Positions 16,752-25,210 of a DNA stretch of 40,988 nucleotides are shown here, one piece after another. Position numbers and translations under genes: made by a program. This stretch comes from Gammaproteobacteria bacterium (GTDB taxonomy: Bacteria > Pseudomonadota > Gammaproteobacteria > Ga0077536), in NCBI GenBank assembly GCA_009692265.1, contig SHZM01000032.1, positions 1-40,988 of the forward strand. The letters are read 5' to 3'. Below the pieces are notes generated by a model. It did no database searches. It was given only the letters and a program-made list of their open reading frames with translations, and was not told the DNA's origin. Every line of letters begins with the position of its first letter. The first letter of the stretch is position 1.

Positions 16752-17393
16752 GTGAGGAATACTGGCGTGGCACCCACCGCAAAATCGACAGCCGCCAGAG
16801 TTGTTCTGGCGCTGTGCTGCCTACTCGCGGCCACCGGCTGCGGTGAGGGTGTGCCGCGGCTAGCACCGCTGGGTGAGGAGGAGGTGGTCGTTGCGTTCGG
16901 CGACAGTCTGTTTGGCACCGGTGCGACCGCCGCTGAAAGTTATCCGGCTGTGCTTGAACGGTTGATCGGACGTACGGTAGTCAAAGCGGGTGTCCCCGGC
17001 GAAGTGACAGAAGCCGGCCTCGCGCGCCTTGAATCGATCATCGACGAGCACGAACCGAAATTAATGATCGTTTGCCTGGGTGGTAACGACATGCTGCGCA
17101 AACTCAATGCGGCTGCGACTAAATCAAACTTGCGTGCAATAGTCACGGCGATCCAGGCGCGAGGGATCGGGGTGGTGCTTGTTGGCGTGCCAACGCCCGC
17201 GCTATTCACCGGCACTGCGCCATTCTACGAAGAAATTGCGGAGGAACTTGGGATTCCGTACGAAGGCGAAATCATCGACGATGTGTTAAGTCAGGCCGAT
17301 CAGAAATCCGATCCGATCCATCCCAATGCGCAAGGCTATCGGCGGATCGCCGAAGCGATAGCGGCGCTGCTGAAAAAGACGGGCGCGTTGTAG
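16752..17393 (+). CDS. SGNH/GDSL hydrolase lipoprotein (arylesterase/TesA-like)
   Basis: A 213-residue esterase or lysophospholipase of the SGNH superfamily. Residues 1-31 look like a lipoprotein signal with lipobox AATGC, so the mature enzyme would be attached to a membrane in the periplasm. Block I is GDSLFGTG with the nucleophile Ser near residue 51. Gly (block II) lies in AGVPGE, block III is GGND, and the C-terminal DPIHPN carries the Asp-His pair. GTG start at 16752, 4 bp after corA, with no strong Shine-Dalgarno; translation may be coupled to corA. The 3' end is followed by a long imperfect palindrome at 17428. Confidence 0.93.
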   Translation: MRNTGVAPTAKSTAARVVLALCCLLAATGCGEGVPRLAPLGEEEVVVAFGDSLFGTGATAAESYPAVLERLIGRTVVKAGVPGEVTEAGLARLESIIDEHEPKLMIVCLGGNDMLRKLNAAATKSNLRAIVTAIQARGIGVVLVGVPTPALFTGTAPFYEEIAEELGIPYEGEIIDDVLSQADQKSDPIHPNAQGYRRIAEAIAALLKKTGAL

Positions 17394-17427
17394 AACGCGT
17401 TTTCGTTTTCCCGCATCGGCGACGCTA

Positions 17428-17601
17428 GTCCTCTGAGGACCCGGACGGAAATAATCTTGTCACACCGAGGGTGATTCTGAGCGGTTGCTGCAAGGCGCGT
17501 TTCGCCGGGAATGGCGGGCCCATTGCCAAGAAACGCAACACCGCAGCAACCCTTCAGAAGCAGCCGAGTGTAAAGATTATTTCCGCCCGGGTTCTAAGAA
17601 C
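17428..17601. repeat. 174-bp long imperfect palindrome, MITE-like or bidirectional terminator
   Basis: The whole interval is one near-palindrome centred on GGGCCC at 17516-17521. The outer arms 17440-17458 and 17573-17591 match 18 of 19 bases as an inverted repeat (CGGAAATAATCTT core). The inner arms 17475-17491 and 17543-17559 match 15 of 17. Each outer tip is itself a small dyad: GTCCTC-T-GAGGAC at 17428-17440 and GTTCT-A-AGAAC at 17591-17601. No ORF inside is convincing. It separates two convergent genes, and its right tip contains the selO stop codon. A decayed miniature transposable element is one reading; a large transcript-end hairpin is the other. No target duplication is evident. Confidence 0.68.
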
Positions 17602-19177
17602 TGCACGACAGCATCGAACACCCCGCTCGCTGACGCGCCCAGTCCGGTCGCTTCTGCGCGTATTGCGTGCGTGCGGGTTGTTCGTCGTAAGGTCGGCGCA
17701 GCACGTCTAAAAGCTCGAGGACCAAGCTGTTTTCACCTTGCTCGCACTTATCGATCGCGAGCTGGGCGAGGTAATTGCGCAGGACATATTTCGGATTCAC
17801 GCGGTTCATTGCGAGCTGGCGTTCCAAGTCTTCGCGGCCATCTTGCGCGAGTCGAGCGAGATAGCGCCGTAGCCAGGCGATGGTCTGCGTTGTGATCTCC
17901 GGAGTAACGGTTTCCGGCCGGTAGTAGGCTCCGGCGACGGCAGCGGTGAGGGCCTGATCACCGGCCGAGGCATGGATGGCCGGATCGGCCAGGGCGCGAA
18001 AGAAGATCGGCATGTCAGTCTCGGTTAATTGCAAGACTGCGAGCAACTCCGCGACAAGATTCGCATCAGCTTCGCCGTTAAATTCAATTAAGCCCAGTTT
18101 ACCGGCCATCATTTTGCGCCACTCCGCCTCGAAGGTGGCGCTGTAGATGGTCAACGCCGCTTGTAGCGGCGGTACTTCGCCGATGAGGGGATAAATCGCA
18201 TTCGCGAGTTGGACCAGGTTCCACAACGCAATCTCCGGTTGCGCGCCGTAGCGATAGCGCCGGCCCTGGGCATCGGTCGTATTTGGAGTCCAGTCGGGAT
18301 CGTAATTTTCTAACCAGCCGTAGGGGCCGTAATCGATGGTCAAGCCGAGGATCGACATGTTGTCGGTATTCATCACGCCATGGACAAAGCCGACCCGCAT
18401 CCAGTGCACGATCATTATGGCGGTACGGCGGCAAACTTCTTCGAACCAGGCAAGGTAGGTCGCTTGGTTCGGCGCTCCGAGTTCTGGAAAGGCGGTGGTA
18501 ATCGTGTAGTCAACAAACCGCCGCAGCAGCTCGACATCGCCGCGCGCGGCGAGGATCTCAAAATTCCCGAACCGGATGAAACTGGGTGCGACCCGGCAGA
18601 CGATCGCGCCGGGTTCCGGACGGGGATTTCCGTTGTAGAACATGTCGCGAACGACCTCTTCCCCAGTCGTCACGAGACTCAGTGCGCGCGTGGTCGGTAC
18701 GCCGAGATGGTGCATCGCCTCGCTACAAAGGAATTCTCGCACGGAGGAACGTAACACCGCCAAGCCATCCGCGGTACGCGAATAGGGAGTCGGTCCGGCG
18801 CCCTTGAGTTGGAGTGCCCAACGCTGGTCACGTTGATTGAGAACTTCGCCGAGTTCGATCGCGCGACCGTCGCCAAGTTGGCCCGCCCAATTGCCAAACT
18901 GGTGACCGCCATAGCACATCGCAAACGGATCCATCGACCTCAACACGCGATTGCCGCTGAAGACTTCGGTGAACAGTGGGGTGTCGCAGGCGGCTGGTGT
19001 GAGATCCAGCAAGGCCGCAACCTCTGGCGAATACGCGACGAGTTTGGGGGCCGCGACCGGGGTGGGCAGCACTCTTGAATAACAAGCGCCAAGCACCTGG
19101 CGGCGAAAATTAGCGGCTTCGGGATCGCCTGGCAGTTCGCGGGTGAAGCGATTATCGAAGCGAAGGGCGTCTAGCAT
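17594..19177 (-). CDS. selO: protein adenylyltransferase SelO (YdiU family)
   Basis: A 527-residue pseudokinase-fold enzyme that transfers AMP from ATP to Ser/Thr/Tyr of target proteins, known in the family to modify redox-related proteins. Landmarks are the N-terminal LRFDNRFTRELPGD, GGHQFGNWAGQLGDGRA for nucleotide binding, HGVMNTDNMSILGLTIDYGPYG (catalytic and metal-binding Asn/Asp) and a C-terminal NPKYVLRNYLAQLAI. The protein ends CSMLSCSS, with the Cys three from the end that corresponds to selenocysteine in animal SelO. Length is normal. Its stop codon lies in the right tip of the palindrome 17428-17601. It starts 8 bp after the thioredoxin-like gene, in the same operon. Confidence 0.95.
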   Translation of the reverse strand: MLDALRFDNRFTRELPGDPEAANFRRQVLGACYSRVLPTPVAAPKLVAYSPEVAALLDLTPAACDTPLFTEVFSGNRVLRSMDPFAMCYGGHQFGNWAGQLGDGRAIELGEVLNQRDQRWALQLKGAGPTPYSRTADGLAVLRSSVREFLCSEAMHHLGVPTTRALSLVTTGEEVVRDMFYNGNPRPEPGAIVCRVAPSFIRFGNFEILAARGDVELLRRFVDYTITTAFPELGAPNQATYLAWFEEVCRRTAIMIVHWMRVGFVHGVMNTDNMSILGLTIDYGPYGWLENYDPDWTPNTTDAQGRRYRYGAQPEIALWNLVQLANAIYPLIGEVPPLQAALTIYSATFEAEWRKMMAGKLGLIEFNGEADANLVAELLAVLQLTETDMPIFFRALADPAIHASAGDQALTAAVAGAYYRPETVTPEITTQTIAWLRRYLARLAQDGREDLERQLAMNRVNPKYVLRNYLAQLAIDKCEQGENSLVLELLDVLRRPYDEQPARTQYAQKRPDWARQRAGCSMLSCSS

Positions 19178-19185
19178 CGGGGTGC

Positions 19186-19695
19186 CTACTGTGGTCGGGA
19201 CTGGTTGCGCAAGTAAGTTTCGAGCGCATCGCGGGTAATGTCACCTGAACGCGCGCCAACCAGTGCACGGTGTTGATCGAAGACAAGATAGGTTGGAGTG
19301 CCAGTGAATTTCTCCCCGGTCGCTTTTTCAAAACCTTGCGCCATGTCCTCGGCTTCGGCGATCACGGTTGGAAACGAGAATGCACCTTTCGCGACAAACG
19401 CCTGAACCGCCGCGAGTTCGGCGTAACCATCGAGCGAGACCCCTAGGACTTCGGCATCCCTGCCGACATGCGCGTTGTGAAAAGCGCTCAGTACGGGGTA
19501 GTCGCGCTTACACACCCCGCAGTAGGTGGTCCAGATCATCACCACAGTGTGGCGGTTAATCTTTAGTTGCTCGACTAGGGTTGAAGGCACGCCCGCAAGG
19601 GTTTTTACTTTGAGACCAGCGGCCGCGGCACCGCTCGCCCACACGCTGCCGAGCGCCGCGACAAAAAGTGGATAAAAATACGCTTTAACGATCAT
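19186..19695 (-). CDS. TlpA-like thioredoxin-fold protein, exported
   Basis: A 169-residue thiol-disulfide oxidoreductase of the TlpA/ResA type. An N-terminal signal peptide covers about residues 1-26 (VWASGAAAA). The redox motif CGVC at residues 59-62 sits in IWTTYCGVCKRDYP, and the cis-proline loop is GTPTYLVF. It probably works in the periplasm, delivering or removing disulfides. The gene lies 26 bp after the HSL esterase and 8 bp before selO on the same strand. A periplasmic thiol protein cotranscribed with selO, itself tied to oxidative stress, is a suggestive pairing but the proteins should be in different compartments. Confidence 0.91.
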   Translation of the reverse strand: MIVKAYFYPLFVAALGSVWASGAAAAGLKVKTLAGVPSTLVEQLKINRHTVVMIWTTYCGVCKRDYPVLSAFHNAHVGRDAEVLGVSLDGYAELAAVQAFVAKGAFSFPTVIAEAEDMAQGFEKATGEKFTGTPTYLVFDQHRALVGARSGDITRDALETYLRNQSRPQ

Positions 19696-19721
19696 CGGCT
19701 CCGGTGAATACGGGAATCCAG

Positions 19722-20654
19722 CTAAGTCGTCAAGGCCGTGCGCAATGCCGCGGCAGCGTCGTCAAGCGCTACCTTCCCGGTGTCGACCTTGCCGCCCATG
19801 CGCGCGAAGCCATGAATCATGCCCGAGTAGCATTGATACTCGACTGGCACCCCAGCCGCACGCAAGGTTTCTGCGTACCTGCGGCCCTCATCGCGGAGTG
19901 GATCAAATTCCGCGGTTTGCACCAAAGCAGGCGGCAGCGCGCGGTGATGGAGGGCGTGCTGCGGCGACATCCGGGGATCTGCCCACTGCGTACGGTCGGT
20001 TAAGTACCAGTCACACATTTTCTGATAAGCGGCGCGGGTCAGGAGATAGCCCGTCGCATTTTCGTGCAAAGAGTCGTTATCGGCGACGAGATCGCAGACC
20101 GGATAAATCAGCAATTGAAATTTAAGCGTAGGGCCGCCACCGTCTCGCAACGCGAGAGCGACCGAGGCCGCGAGCTGGCCGCCCGCAGAATCGCCGCCCA
20201 CCGCCAAGCGTGTTGCATCGATTCCGAGAAGCTCTGCATCGCGCGCCGCCCAGTGCACAGCCGCGAGGCAATCCTCCAGGGCCGCCGGAAACGGATGTTC
20301 CGGTGCCAGGCGATAGTCGATCGATAGCACCACAACACCGGCGGCGTTCGCCAGGTGTCGGCACAGATGGTCGTGACTATCGAGCGAGCCAACGACCCAC
20401 CCGCCACCGTGGTAGAACACTAACGCCGGCAAGCTAGCGGAACCGCCAGGAGGACGATAAACACGCACCGCCACGGTCGCCGCGGGACCGGCGAATTGAT
20501 GGCTGGTCACCGCGAGTGGTCCGCAGTCGTACACATAAGCGGCAGTGACCGCCTCATAGCCTGCACGAATTGCCAGGTGATCGGGTGCGCCGAAGGGTGC
20601 CCCGGCTTTAGCCGCGGCCTCGATAAGCGCGGCACATTGTGGGTCTAGCGGCAT
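19722..20654 (-). CDS. alpha/beta hydrolase, hormone-sensitive-lipase family esterase
   Basis: A 310-residue cytoplasmic carboxylesterase of bacterial family IV. The oxyanion motif HGGGW is at 82-86, the nucleophile motif GDSAGG has Ser156, and the triad is completed by Asp251 (EFDPLRDEG) and His281 (MIHGF). YRLAPEHPFPAALED is also diagnostic. It prefers short-chain esters by family precedent. AGGAG about 9 bases before the ATG at 20654 is a good ribosome-binding site. Upstream, between it and the MFS gene, lie a perfect 16-bp palindrome and a second dyad, so it probably has its own regulated promoter and leads the esterase-tlpA-selO operon. Confidence 0.93.
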   Translation of the reverse strand: MPLDPQCAALIEAAAKAGAPFGAPDHLAIRAGYEAVTAAYVYDCGPLAVTSHQFAGPAATVAVRVYRPPGGSASLPALVFYHGGGWVVGSLDSHDHLCRHLANAAGVVVLSIDYRLAPEHPFPAALEDCLAAVHWAARDAELLGIDATRLAVGGDSAGGQLAASVALALRDGGGPTLKFQLLIYPVCDLVADNDSLHENATGYLLTRAAYQKMCDWYLTDRTQWADPRMSPQHALHHRALPPALVQTAEFDPLRDEGRRYAETLRAAGVPVEYQCYSGMIHGFARMGGKVDTGKVALDDAAAALRTALTT

Positions 20655-20683
20655 GCGGGTTACTCCTAGGTCACGAAGCTCAG

Positions 20684-20716
20684 GTCGCGGTTAGCGACAG
20701 GGATTAAATTTAATCC
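20684..20716. promoter_or_regulatory. paired dyads, candidate operator upstream of the esterase operon
   Basis: GGATTAAATTTAATCC at 20701-20716 is a perfect 16-bp palindrome. Two bases away, GTCGC (20684-20688) and GCGAC (20694-20698) form a 5-bp dyad. Both lie 30-62 bp before the esterase ATG on the minus strand, where a promoter would be expected. The AT-rich 16-mer looks like a dimeric repressor site; no cognate regulator is encoded nearby. The second dyad could instead belong to a terminator of the MFS gene. Confidence 0.4.
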
Positions 20717-20747
20717 TAGCACGATCGATTTTGGATCACTGTCTGCA

Positions 20748-21980
20748 TTAGCTTCGTCGCGCCGTCGGAAATCGATCCATGTTGCGCAACTCCGGGAACA
20801 CTCGCATGAAACCCGCGACGACGACCAGGGTCATTGCGCCGCCGAACAACACCGCCGGCACTAGTCCAATCCATTTTGCGGTGACCCCGGATTCGAACTC
20901 GCCTAGTTCGTTCGACGAGCCGATAAAAATAGAGCTGACCGCGCTGACACGGCCACGGATCTCGTCCGGTGTTTCGAGTTGCACCAACAGATGCCGGACA
21001 TAAATGCTGACCATGTCGCTCGCGCCGAGCACGCATAGCGCGGCGAGCGAGATCCACACTGTAGTCGAGGCACCAAAGACCAGGGTCGCGCAGCCGAACA
21101 GTGCGACGCCTGTAAACATCCACCGCCCGACATGGCGCTCGATCGGGTGCAGCGCGAGCCACCCAGCCATCGCCACCGCGCCGATCCCGGGTGCGGTGCG
21201 TAGGACGCCGAGGCCCACCGGGCCGACGTGCAGCACGTCAGCGGCAAAGATCGGGAGGAGCGCAGTGGCACCACCGAACATCACGGCAAATAGATCTAGC
21301 GATATTGCGCCGAGCACAGTTCGTTTGCGTAACACAAAGCGCAGGCCGTCGAGTGTATCGCTGAGCTGCCACTTGCCGGGATTGGCGGTTTTAACGGGGC
21401 GCATCCGCAGAATTAAAAAAGCCGCAACCAGCAAAAGCACCACCGACGTACCATACACAGCAGTCGGGCCGAGTAAGTATAAAAAACCGCCAAGCGCGGG
21501 GCCGGTGATGCCGGCAGTTTGGTACAGGGTTGAATTCAACGCCACGGCGCGCGGAAAGAGAGCGGGCGGTACCAGGCTTGGCGTCATCGCTTGGCCGGTT
21601 GGCATCCAAAATGCGCGACCCGCGCCGAAGAACGCCATCGCCACAAAGATCGGCCAGGCAGTCACGATCCCATACCATGAGAACCAGAAAAGCACGCTCG
21701 CACTAATCGCTTCGCAGGCGTACGCACCAATCAGCACCAAACGTCGATCCGCTAAATCCGCGATCTGTCCCGCCGGCAACACTAATAAAAAAAACGGGAC
21801 GAATTGGACCAAGCCTACCAGCCCGAGCGCGAGGGGATCGTGGGTGACCGCGTAGGTTTGCCAGCCGACCGCCACCGCCAGCATCTGCCACGATAACGTG
21901 GCGAGAAAACGCGCCGCGGCGTAGCGCGTGTAGTCCAGGTGCCGCAGGATTTCGCGCAAATTCTCCAGACGTTGCTGCAT
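20748..21980 (-). CDS. MFS transporter (MFS_3 / EntS-like)
   Basis: A 410-residue major facilitator with about 11-12 membrane helices. The N-terminus TRYAAARFLATLSWQMLAVAVGWQTYAVTHDPLALGLVGL and LPAGQIADLADRRLV (motif A) place it in the MFS_3 branch with EntS-type exporters. A second region, SIYVRHLLVQLETPDEIRGRVSAVSSIFIGSSNELGEFESG, is highly typical of this branch. Export of a small hydrophobic compound is the usual role; no substrate can be named. It is flanked by pncC upstream (38 bp) and the esterase operon downstream (93 bp), all on the minus strand. Confidence 0.9.
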   Translation of the reverse strand: MQQRLENLREILRHLDYTRYAAARFLATLSWQMLAVAVGWQTYAVTHDPLALGLVGLVQFVPFFLLVLPAGQIADLADRRLVLIGAYACEAISASVLFWFSWYGIVTAWPIFVAMAFFGAGRAFWMPTGQAMTPSLVPPALFPRAVALNSTLYQTAGITGPALGGFLYLLGPTAVYGTSVVLLLVAAFLILRMRPVKTANPGKWQLSDTLDGLRFVLRKRTVLGAISLDLFAVMFGGATALLPIFAADVLHVGPVGLGVLRTAPGIGAVAMAGWLALHPIERHVGRWMFTGVALFGCATLVFGASTTVWISLAALCVLGASDMVSIYVRHLLVQLETPDEIRGRVSAVSSIFIGSSNELGEFESGVTAKWIGLVPAVLFGGAMTLVVVAGFMRVFPELRNMDRFPTARRS

Positions 21981-22018
21981 GATTCAGTCGTAACGCAGCC
22001 AGCGCGCCTTCAGCGAAT

Positions 22019-22519
22019 TTATAGGGATGCTCTTGACTGTAACGCTCGCTGCAGCAGTTGTAAGGCGGTATGCGCAAATTCCCACATGTTCGCTTCGCGA
22101 TCACCGCAACCATTGTCGATACGCGCGGTAAGCGTGACTGGACCTTCCACGGCCAGTACACAAATACCGGGTGGATGCCCGTAGGAAGTACCAGCCGGTC
22201 CGGTGGCACCGAGCTCCGCGATTCCCCACGTCGCACCTAATTTTTCGCGAATTGCCCGCGCGCAGAGAGTGACATAAGCCTCGGTCAAAGGTGACTGGGC
22301 TTTGAGAGTTTCTTTGCTCAAGCCGAGCAATTCGTTGCGCGCTTTGATCGTGTAGATCACGGTGCCGCCTAAGTAATACGCCGACGCACCAGGAACCGCG
22401 AGAAGACTCGCCGAGATTAACCCTCCCGTTGAGGATTCGGCGACAGCTAGGGTCTCGTGGTGCGCTTTTAACAATTCGGCGAGCACTAAGGCGGGTCCAG
22501 CAAGATCGGGCATCGACAT
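22019..22519 (-). CDS. pncC: nicotinamide-nucleotide amidohydrolase PncC (CinA C-terminal domain)
   Basis: A 166-residue stand-alone CinA C-terminal domain that hydrolyses NMN to nicotinate mononucleotide and ammonia in NAD recycling. Landmarks are AVAESSTGGLISASL, containing the catalytic Ser, GGTVIYTIKARNELLG and GATGPAGTSYGHPPG. Most homologues read ESCTGG and GIAGPxGG, so this is a slightly divergent copy, with an SS for SC change and an Ala-Thr in the loop. Two starts are possible. The ATG at 22513 has GGAG 8 bases upstream, whereas for 22519 the same GGAG is only 2 bases away, so 22513 may be the true start. Confidence 0.9.
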   Translation of the reverse strand: MSMPDLAGPALVLAELLKAHHETLAVAESSTGGLISASLLAVPGASAYYLGGTVIYTIKARNELLGLSKETLKAQSPLTEAYVTLCARAIREKLGATWGIAELGATGPAGTSYGHPPGICVLAVEGPVTLTARIDNGCGDREANMWEFAHTALQLLQRALQSRASL

Positions 22520-22577
22520 TTCTCCGTGAGAAGTGGGCGATCGCCGCTGGTGCGATCGTGATCCGAGGCGCGGACCT

Positions 22578-23888
22578 TTAGCGCTTATCGAGCCCGACGT
22601 AGGCTCGTTCGGTGTACCCCGTATAGAGTTGGCGCGGGCGGCCGATGCGCTGACTGGGGTCCTCGATCATCTCCATCCACTGGGCAACCCAGCCGACGGT
22701 GCGGGCGAGCGCGAACAACGCGGTGAACATCGTGGTTGGGAAGCCCATCGCCTTGAGGGTGATCCCGGAATAGAAGTCGATGTTTGGATACAGCTTCTTT
22801 TCAATGAAGTACTCATCGGACAAGGCGATTCGTTCGAGTTCCATCGCCACGTCGAGCAGCGGATCGTCCTTGATGCCGAGTTCGTTCAGCACTTCGTGGC
22901 AGGTCTGCTGCATGACGCGCGCACGTGGATCGTAGTTTTTATAAACGCGATGTCCAAAGCCCATTAACCGGAACGAATCGCTTTTGTCCTTGGCGCGGGC
23001 GACGAATTCGGGAATGCGTTTCACCGTGCCGATTTCGGCCAGCATGTTCAATGCGGCTTCGTTCGCGCCGCCGTGGGCCGGACCCCACAGGCAGGCGATG
23101 CCGGCGGCGATGCACGCAAACGGATTGGCCCCCGACGAACTGGCGATGCGGACGGTTGAAGTCGAGGCATTTTGTTCGTGATCGGCGTGCAGGATAAAAA
23201 TCCGGTCCATCGCGCGCGCCAACGTCGGGCTAACCTGGTACGACGCGGCCGGTACGGCGAAACACATGTGCAGGAAGTTCGCGGTGTAATCGAGTTCGTT
23301 ACGCGGATAAACGAAAGGTTGGCCGACAGAATATTTGAAGGCCATTGCCGCGATCGTCGGCATCTTCGCGATCAGCCGACGGCTCGCGACAAAGCGTTGG
23401 TGTGGATCATTGATATCGGTCGAATCATGGTAGAACGCGGACAGTGCACCGACCACGCCGCACATGATCGCCATCGGATGTGCGTCGCGGCGGAAACCCG
23501 AGAAGAAGCTCCGCATTTGCTCGTGCACCATCGTATGGTGAGTGATGGCGTGACTGAATTCGTCGAACTCGCGCTTGCTCGGTAATTCGCCCTTCAGCAG
23601 GAGGTAGGCGGTTTCGAGAAAATTACTTTTCTCGGCAAGCTGATCGATCGGATACCCTCGGTAGAGCAACACGCCAGCGTCGCCATCGATGTAGGTGATT
23701 TTTGATTCACAGCTGGCTGTGGAAGTAAACCCAGGGTCATAAGTGAACTGTCCGGTCTCGGCGTAGAGTTTCGAGATGTCGATGACGCTCGGGCCAACCG
23801 TGCCGGCCATAATCGGGAATTCGTGCGCGCCGCCGACGGTTTCGAGTCGAGCCTTGCCTGCGGGGTGACTGTTCAGATCTTTCGACAT
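22578..23888 (-). CDS. gltA: citrate synthase, hexameric type
   Basis: A 436-residue type II citrate synthase that condenses acetyl-CoA and oxaloacetate. Active-site residues are His in GPAHGGANE, His in [13 protein letters not shown] and Asp in NIDFYSG. An N-terminal beta domain of about 55 residues ([17 protein letters not shown]) is the mark of the NADH-sensitive hexameric enzymes of Gram-negative bacteria. Length is full. GAGGAA lies about 9 bases before the ATG at 23888. It is divergent from the quinone-oxidoreductase-like gene across 185 bp. It is the entry point for acetyl units that the neighbouring ketone-related genes could supply. Confidence 0.97.
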   Translation of the reverse strand: MSKDLNSHPAGKARLETVGGAHEFPIMAGTVGPSVIDISKLYAETGQFTYDPGFTSTASCESKITYIDGDAGVLLYRGYPIDQLAEKSNFLETAYLLLKGELPSKREFDEFSHAITHHTMVHEQMRSFFSGFRRDAHPMAIMCGVVGALSAFYHDSTDINDPHQRFVASRRLIAKMPTIAAMAFKYSVGQPFVYPRNELDYTANFLHMCFAVPAASYQVSPTLARAMDRIFILHADHEQNASTSTVRIASSSGANPFACIAAGIACLWGPAHGGANEAALNMLAEIGTVKRIPEFVARAKDKSDSFRLMGFGHRVYKNYDPRARVMQQTCHEVLNELGIKDDPLLDVAMELERIALSDEYFIEKKLYPNIDFYSGITLKAMGFPTTMFTALFALARTVGWVAQWMEMIEDPSQRIGRPRQLYTGYTERAYVGLDKR

Positions 23889-24060
23889 AGCCGCTAATTC
23901 CTCGCGTGTTCGGGTTAATTGGGCAACTTCTCGCGCCCGTTGCCACCATCATTGCAACGCAACAAGTGAAATCTACAATAACCCGGCGTGCGGTTTCTAG
24001 CCACCGCTAAAAGCATCGACCGATCAGCGCCTGCAAGGTGGCGGCACGCTGGCTTCTTCG

Positions 24061-24066
24061 TATACT
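24061..24066 (+). promoter_or_regulatory. candidate -10 box very close to the start codon
   Basis: TATACT matches the -10 consensus at five of six positions and ends 7 bp before the ATG at 24074. If used, transcription would begin at or next to the start codon, giving a leaderless message. That fits the lack of a Shine-Dalgarno. No good -35 hexamer is visible at 16-18 bp. Confidence 0.25.
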
Positions 24067-24073
24067 CCAGCCC

Positions 24074-25093
24074 ATGGTTCACACCACCTTCGCCGCCTAT
24101 CGCTGTCACCGTTTCGGCGATTACCACGAGCTAAGTCTTGAGCGACTACCGACTCCGGACCCTGGCGACCACGAGGTTTTGCTCGAGACCCGCGCCTGTG
24201 CAGTGGCATTTCATGAAATGCTGATGGTGCAGGGGCTGTATCAATTGAAACCACCGCTGCCGTTTACGCCGGGTAGCGAATGCGCGGGCATCGTCCGCGC
24301 GGTCGGGCGCGGGGTGACTAAATTCACACCGGGAGATTGCGTCATCGGCGCAGTGCGCTACGGCGCGCACGCTGAAATGCTCGTGGTACCGGGAGACGGC
24401 TGCTTTCATCTTCCTTCTCTTTTTGATTTCGCGACAGGCGCGGCATTTCTGACTGCCTATAAAACAGCGTATGTCGCCCTGGTCCCGCGTGGTCAGCTCA
24501 GAGCCGGAGAAGTATTGTTGGTGCATGGGGCAAGCGGCGGGGTCGGCTTGGCCGCGGTTGAGCTTGGTAAAGCCCTCGGGGCGACGGTGATCGCAACTGC
24601 CTCGACCGACGAGAAGCTCGCTGTGGTCAGAGCCAAGGGCGCCGACCATGTCATTAATACCACCAAGGAGAATTTTCGTGCCCAGGTAAAAGTGCTGACC
24701 AACGGGCGAGGGGCGGATGTTATTTTCGATCCCGTGGGCGGCGATGTCTTTGATGAATCAATGCGCTGCATCGCAACGTTTGGACGCTTGCTCGTGATCG
24801 GCTTTGCGAGTGGCCGCATTCCGTCGCTAAGTGTCAACTACGCCCTGATTAAACAGGTGTCGATCATTGGGGTGCGCGCGGGCGAATATGGCCGACAGAA
24901 CCCGCCCGGGGGCGCTGAAGTTAATCGCGCTCTGTTCGAACTCGCGCATGCCGGACAGCTCCGTCCGCATGTTCATGCGCGACTTCCCTTCAGCGAGCTT
25001 GCGGCCGCCTTCGATGCGCTGGCAGCGCGGCAAGCCATCGGTCGAATTGTGCTGGTGCATCAGCTGTCGACGAACCCATCGCTCGAAGCTTGA
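24074..25093 (+). CDS. zinc-free quinone oxidoreductase-like (QOR/MDR) dehydrogenase
   Basis: A 339-residue medium-chain reductase of the NADPH:quinone oxidoreductase branch. There are no zinc ligands. PGSECAGIVRAVGRGVTKF and VLLVHGASGGVGLAAVELGKALGATVIATAS form the domain core and NADP site (GASGGVGLAA). The glycine-rich loop is followed by ASTDEKL, where Ser-Thr would favour NADPH. GADHVINTTKENF and FDPVGGDVFDESMRCIA are typical. The start is ATG 24074; an in-frame GTG at 24038 would add 12 unrelated residues. Substrates could be quinones, enones or acyl-CoA analogues. The acetone-carboxylase-like operon begins 117 bp later, beyond a small hairpin. Confidence 0.92.
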   Translation: MVHTTFAAYRCHRFGDYHELSLERLPTPDPGDHEVLLETRACAVAFHEMLMVQGLYQLKPPLPFTPGSECAGIVRAVGRGVTKFTPGDCVIGAVRYGAHAEMLVVPGDGCFHLPSLFDFATGAAFLTAYKTAYVALVPRGQLRAGEVLLVHGASGGVGLAAVELGKALGATVIATASTDEKLAVVRAKGADHVINTTKENFRAQVKVLTNGRGADVIFDPVGGDVFDESMRCIATFGRLLVIGFASGRIPSLSVNYALIKQVSIIGVRAGEYGRQNPPGGAEVNRALFELAHAGQLRPHVHARLPFSELAAAFDALAARQAIGRIVLVHQLSTNPSLEA

Positions 25094-25115
25094 CAATCGC
25101 TCATCGCTAAACGCA

Positions 25116-25137
25116 AATTGCGGCGTGAGTCGCAATT
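25116..25137 (+). terminator. hairpin between the reductase and the carboxylase operon
   Basis: AATTGCG (25116-25122) and CGCAATT (25131-25137) form a perfect 7-bp stem with an 8-base loop. It lies 22 bp after the reductase stop and 74 bp before the carboxylase start. No T-run follows. It may be a weak terminator or a protein-binding dyad. Confidence 0.28.
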
Positions 25138-25210
25138 ACGCGGCCGCGCTAGATAACGACAACACAATCCATAGCGGGATCAGTGGGGGTCGCCGCTCGG
25201 AGGATTTCGC

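Noticed and set aside
20889-20898. GGATTCGAAC, which looks like a tRNA T-arm on the minus strand
   Set aside because: Lies inside the MFS coding frame and no acceptor, D or anticodon arms surround it.
21004-21855. 283-residue plus-strand ORF
   Set aside because: Antisense shadow of the MFS_3 transporter; low-complexity Pro/Ser/Thr/Lys composition.
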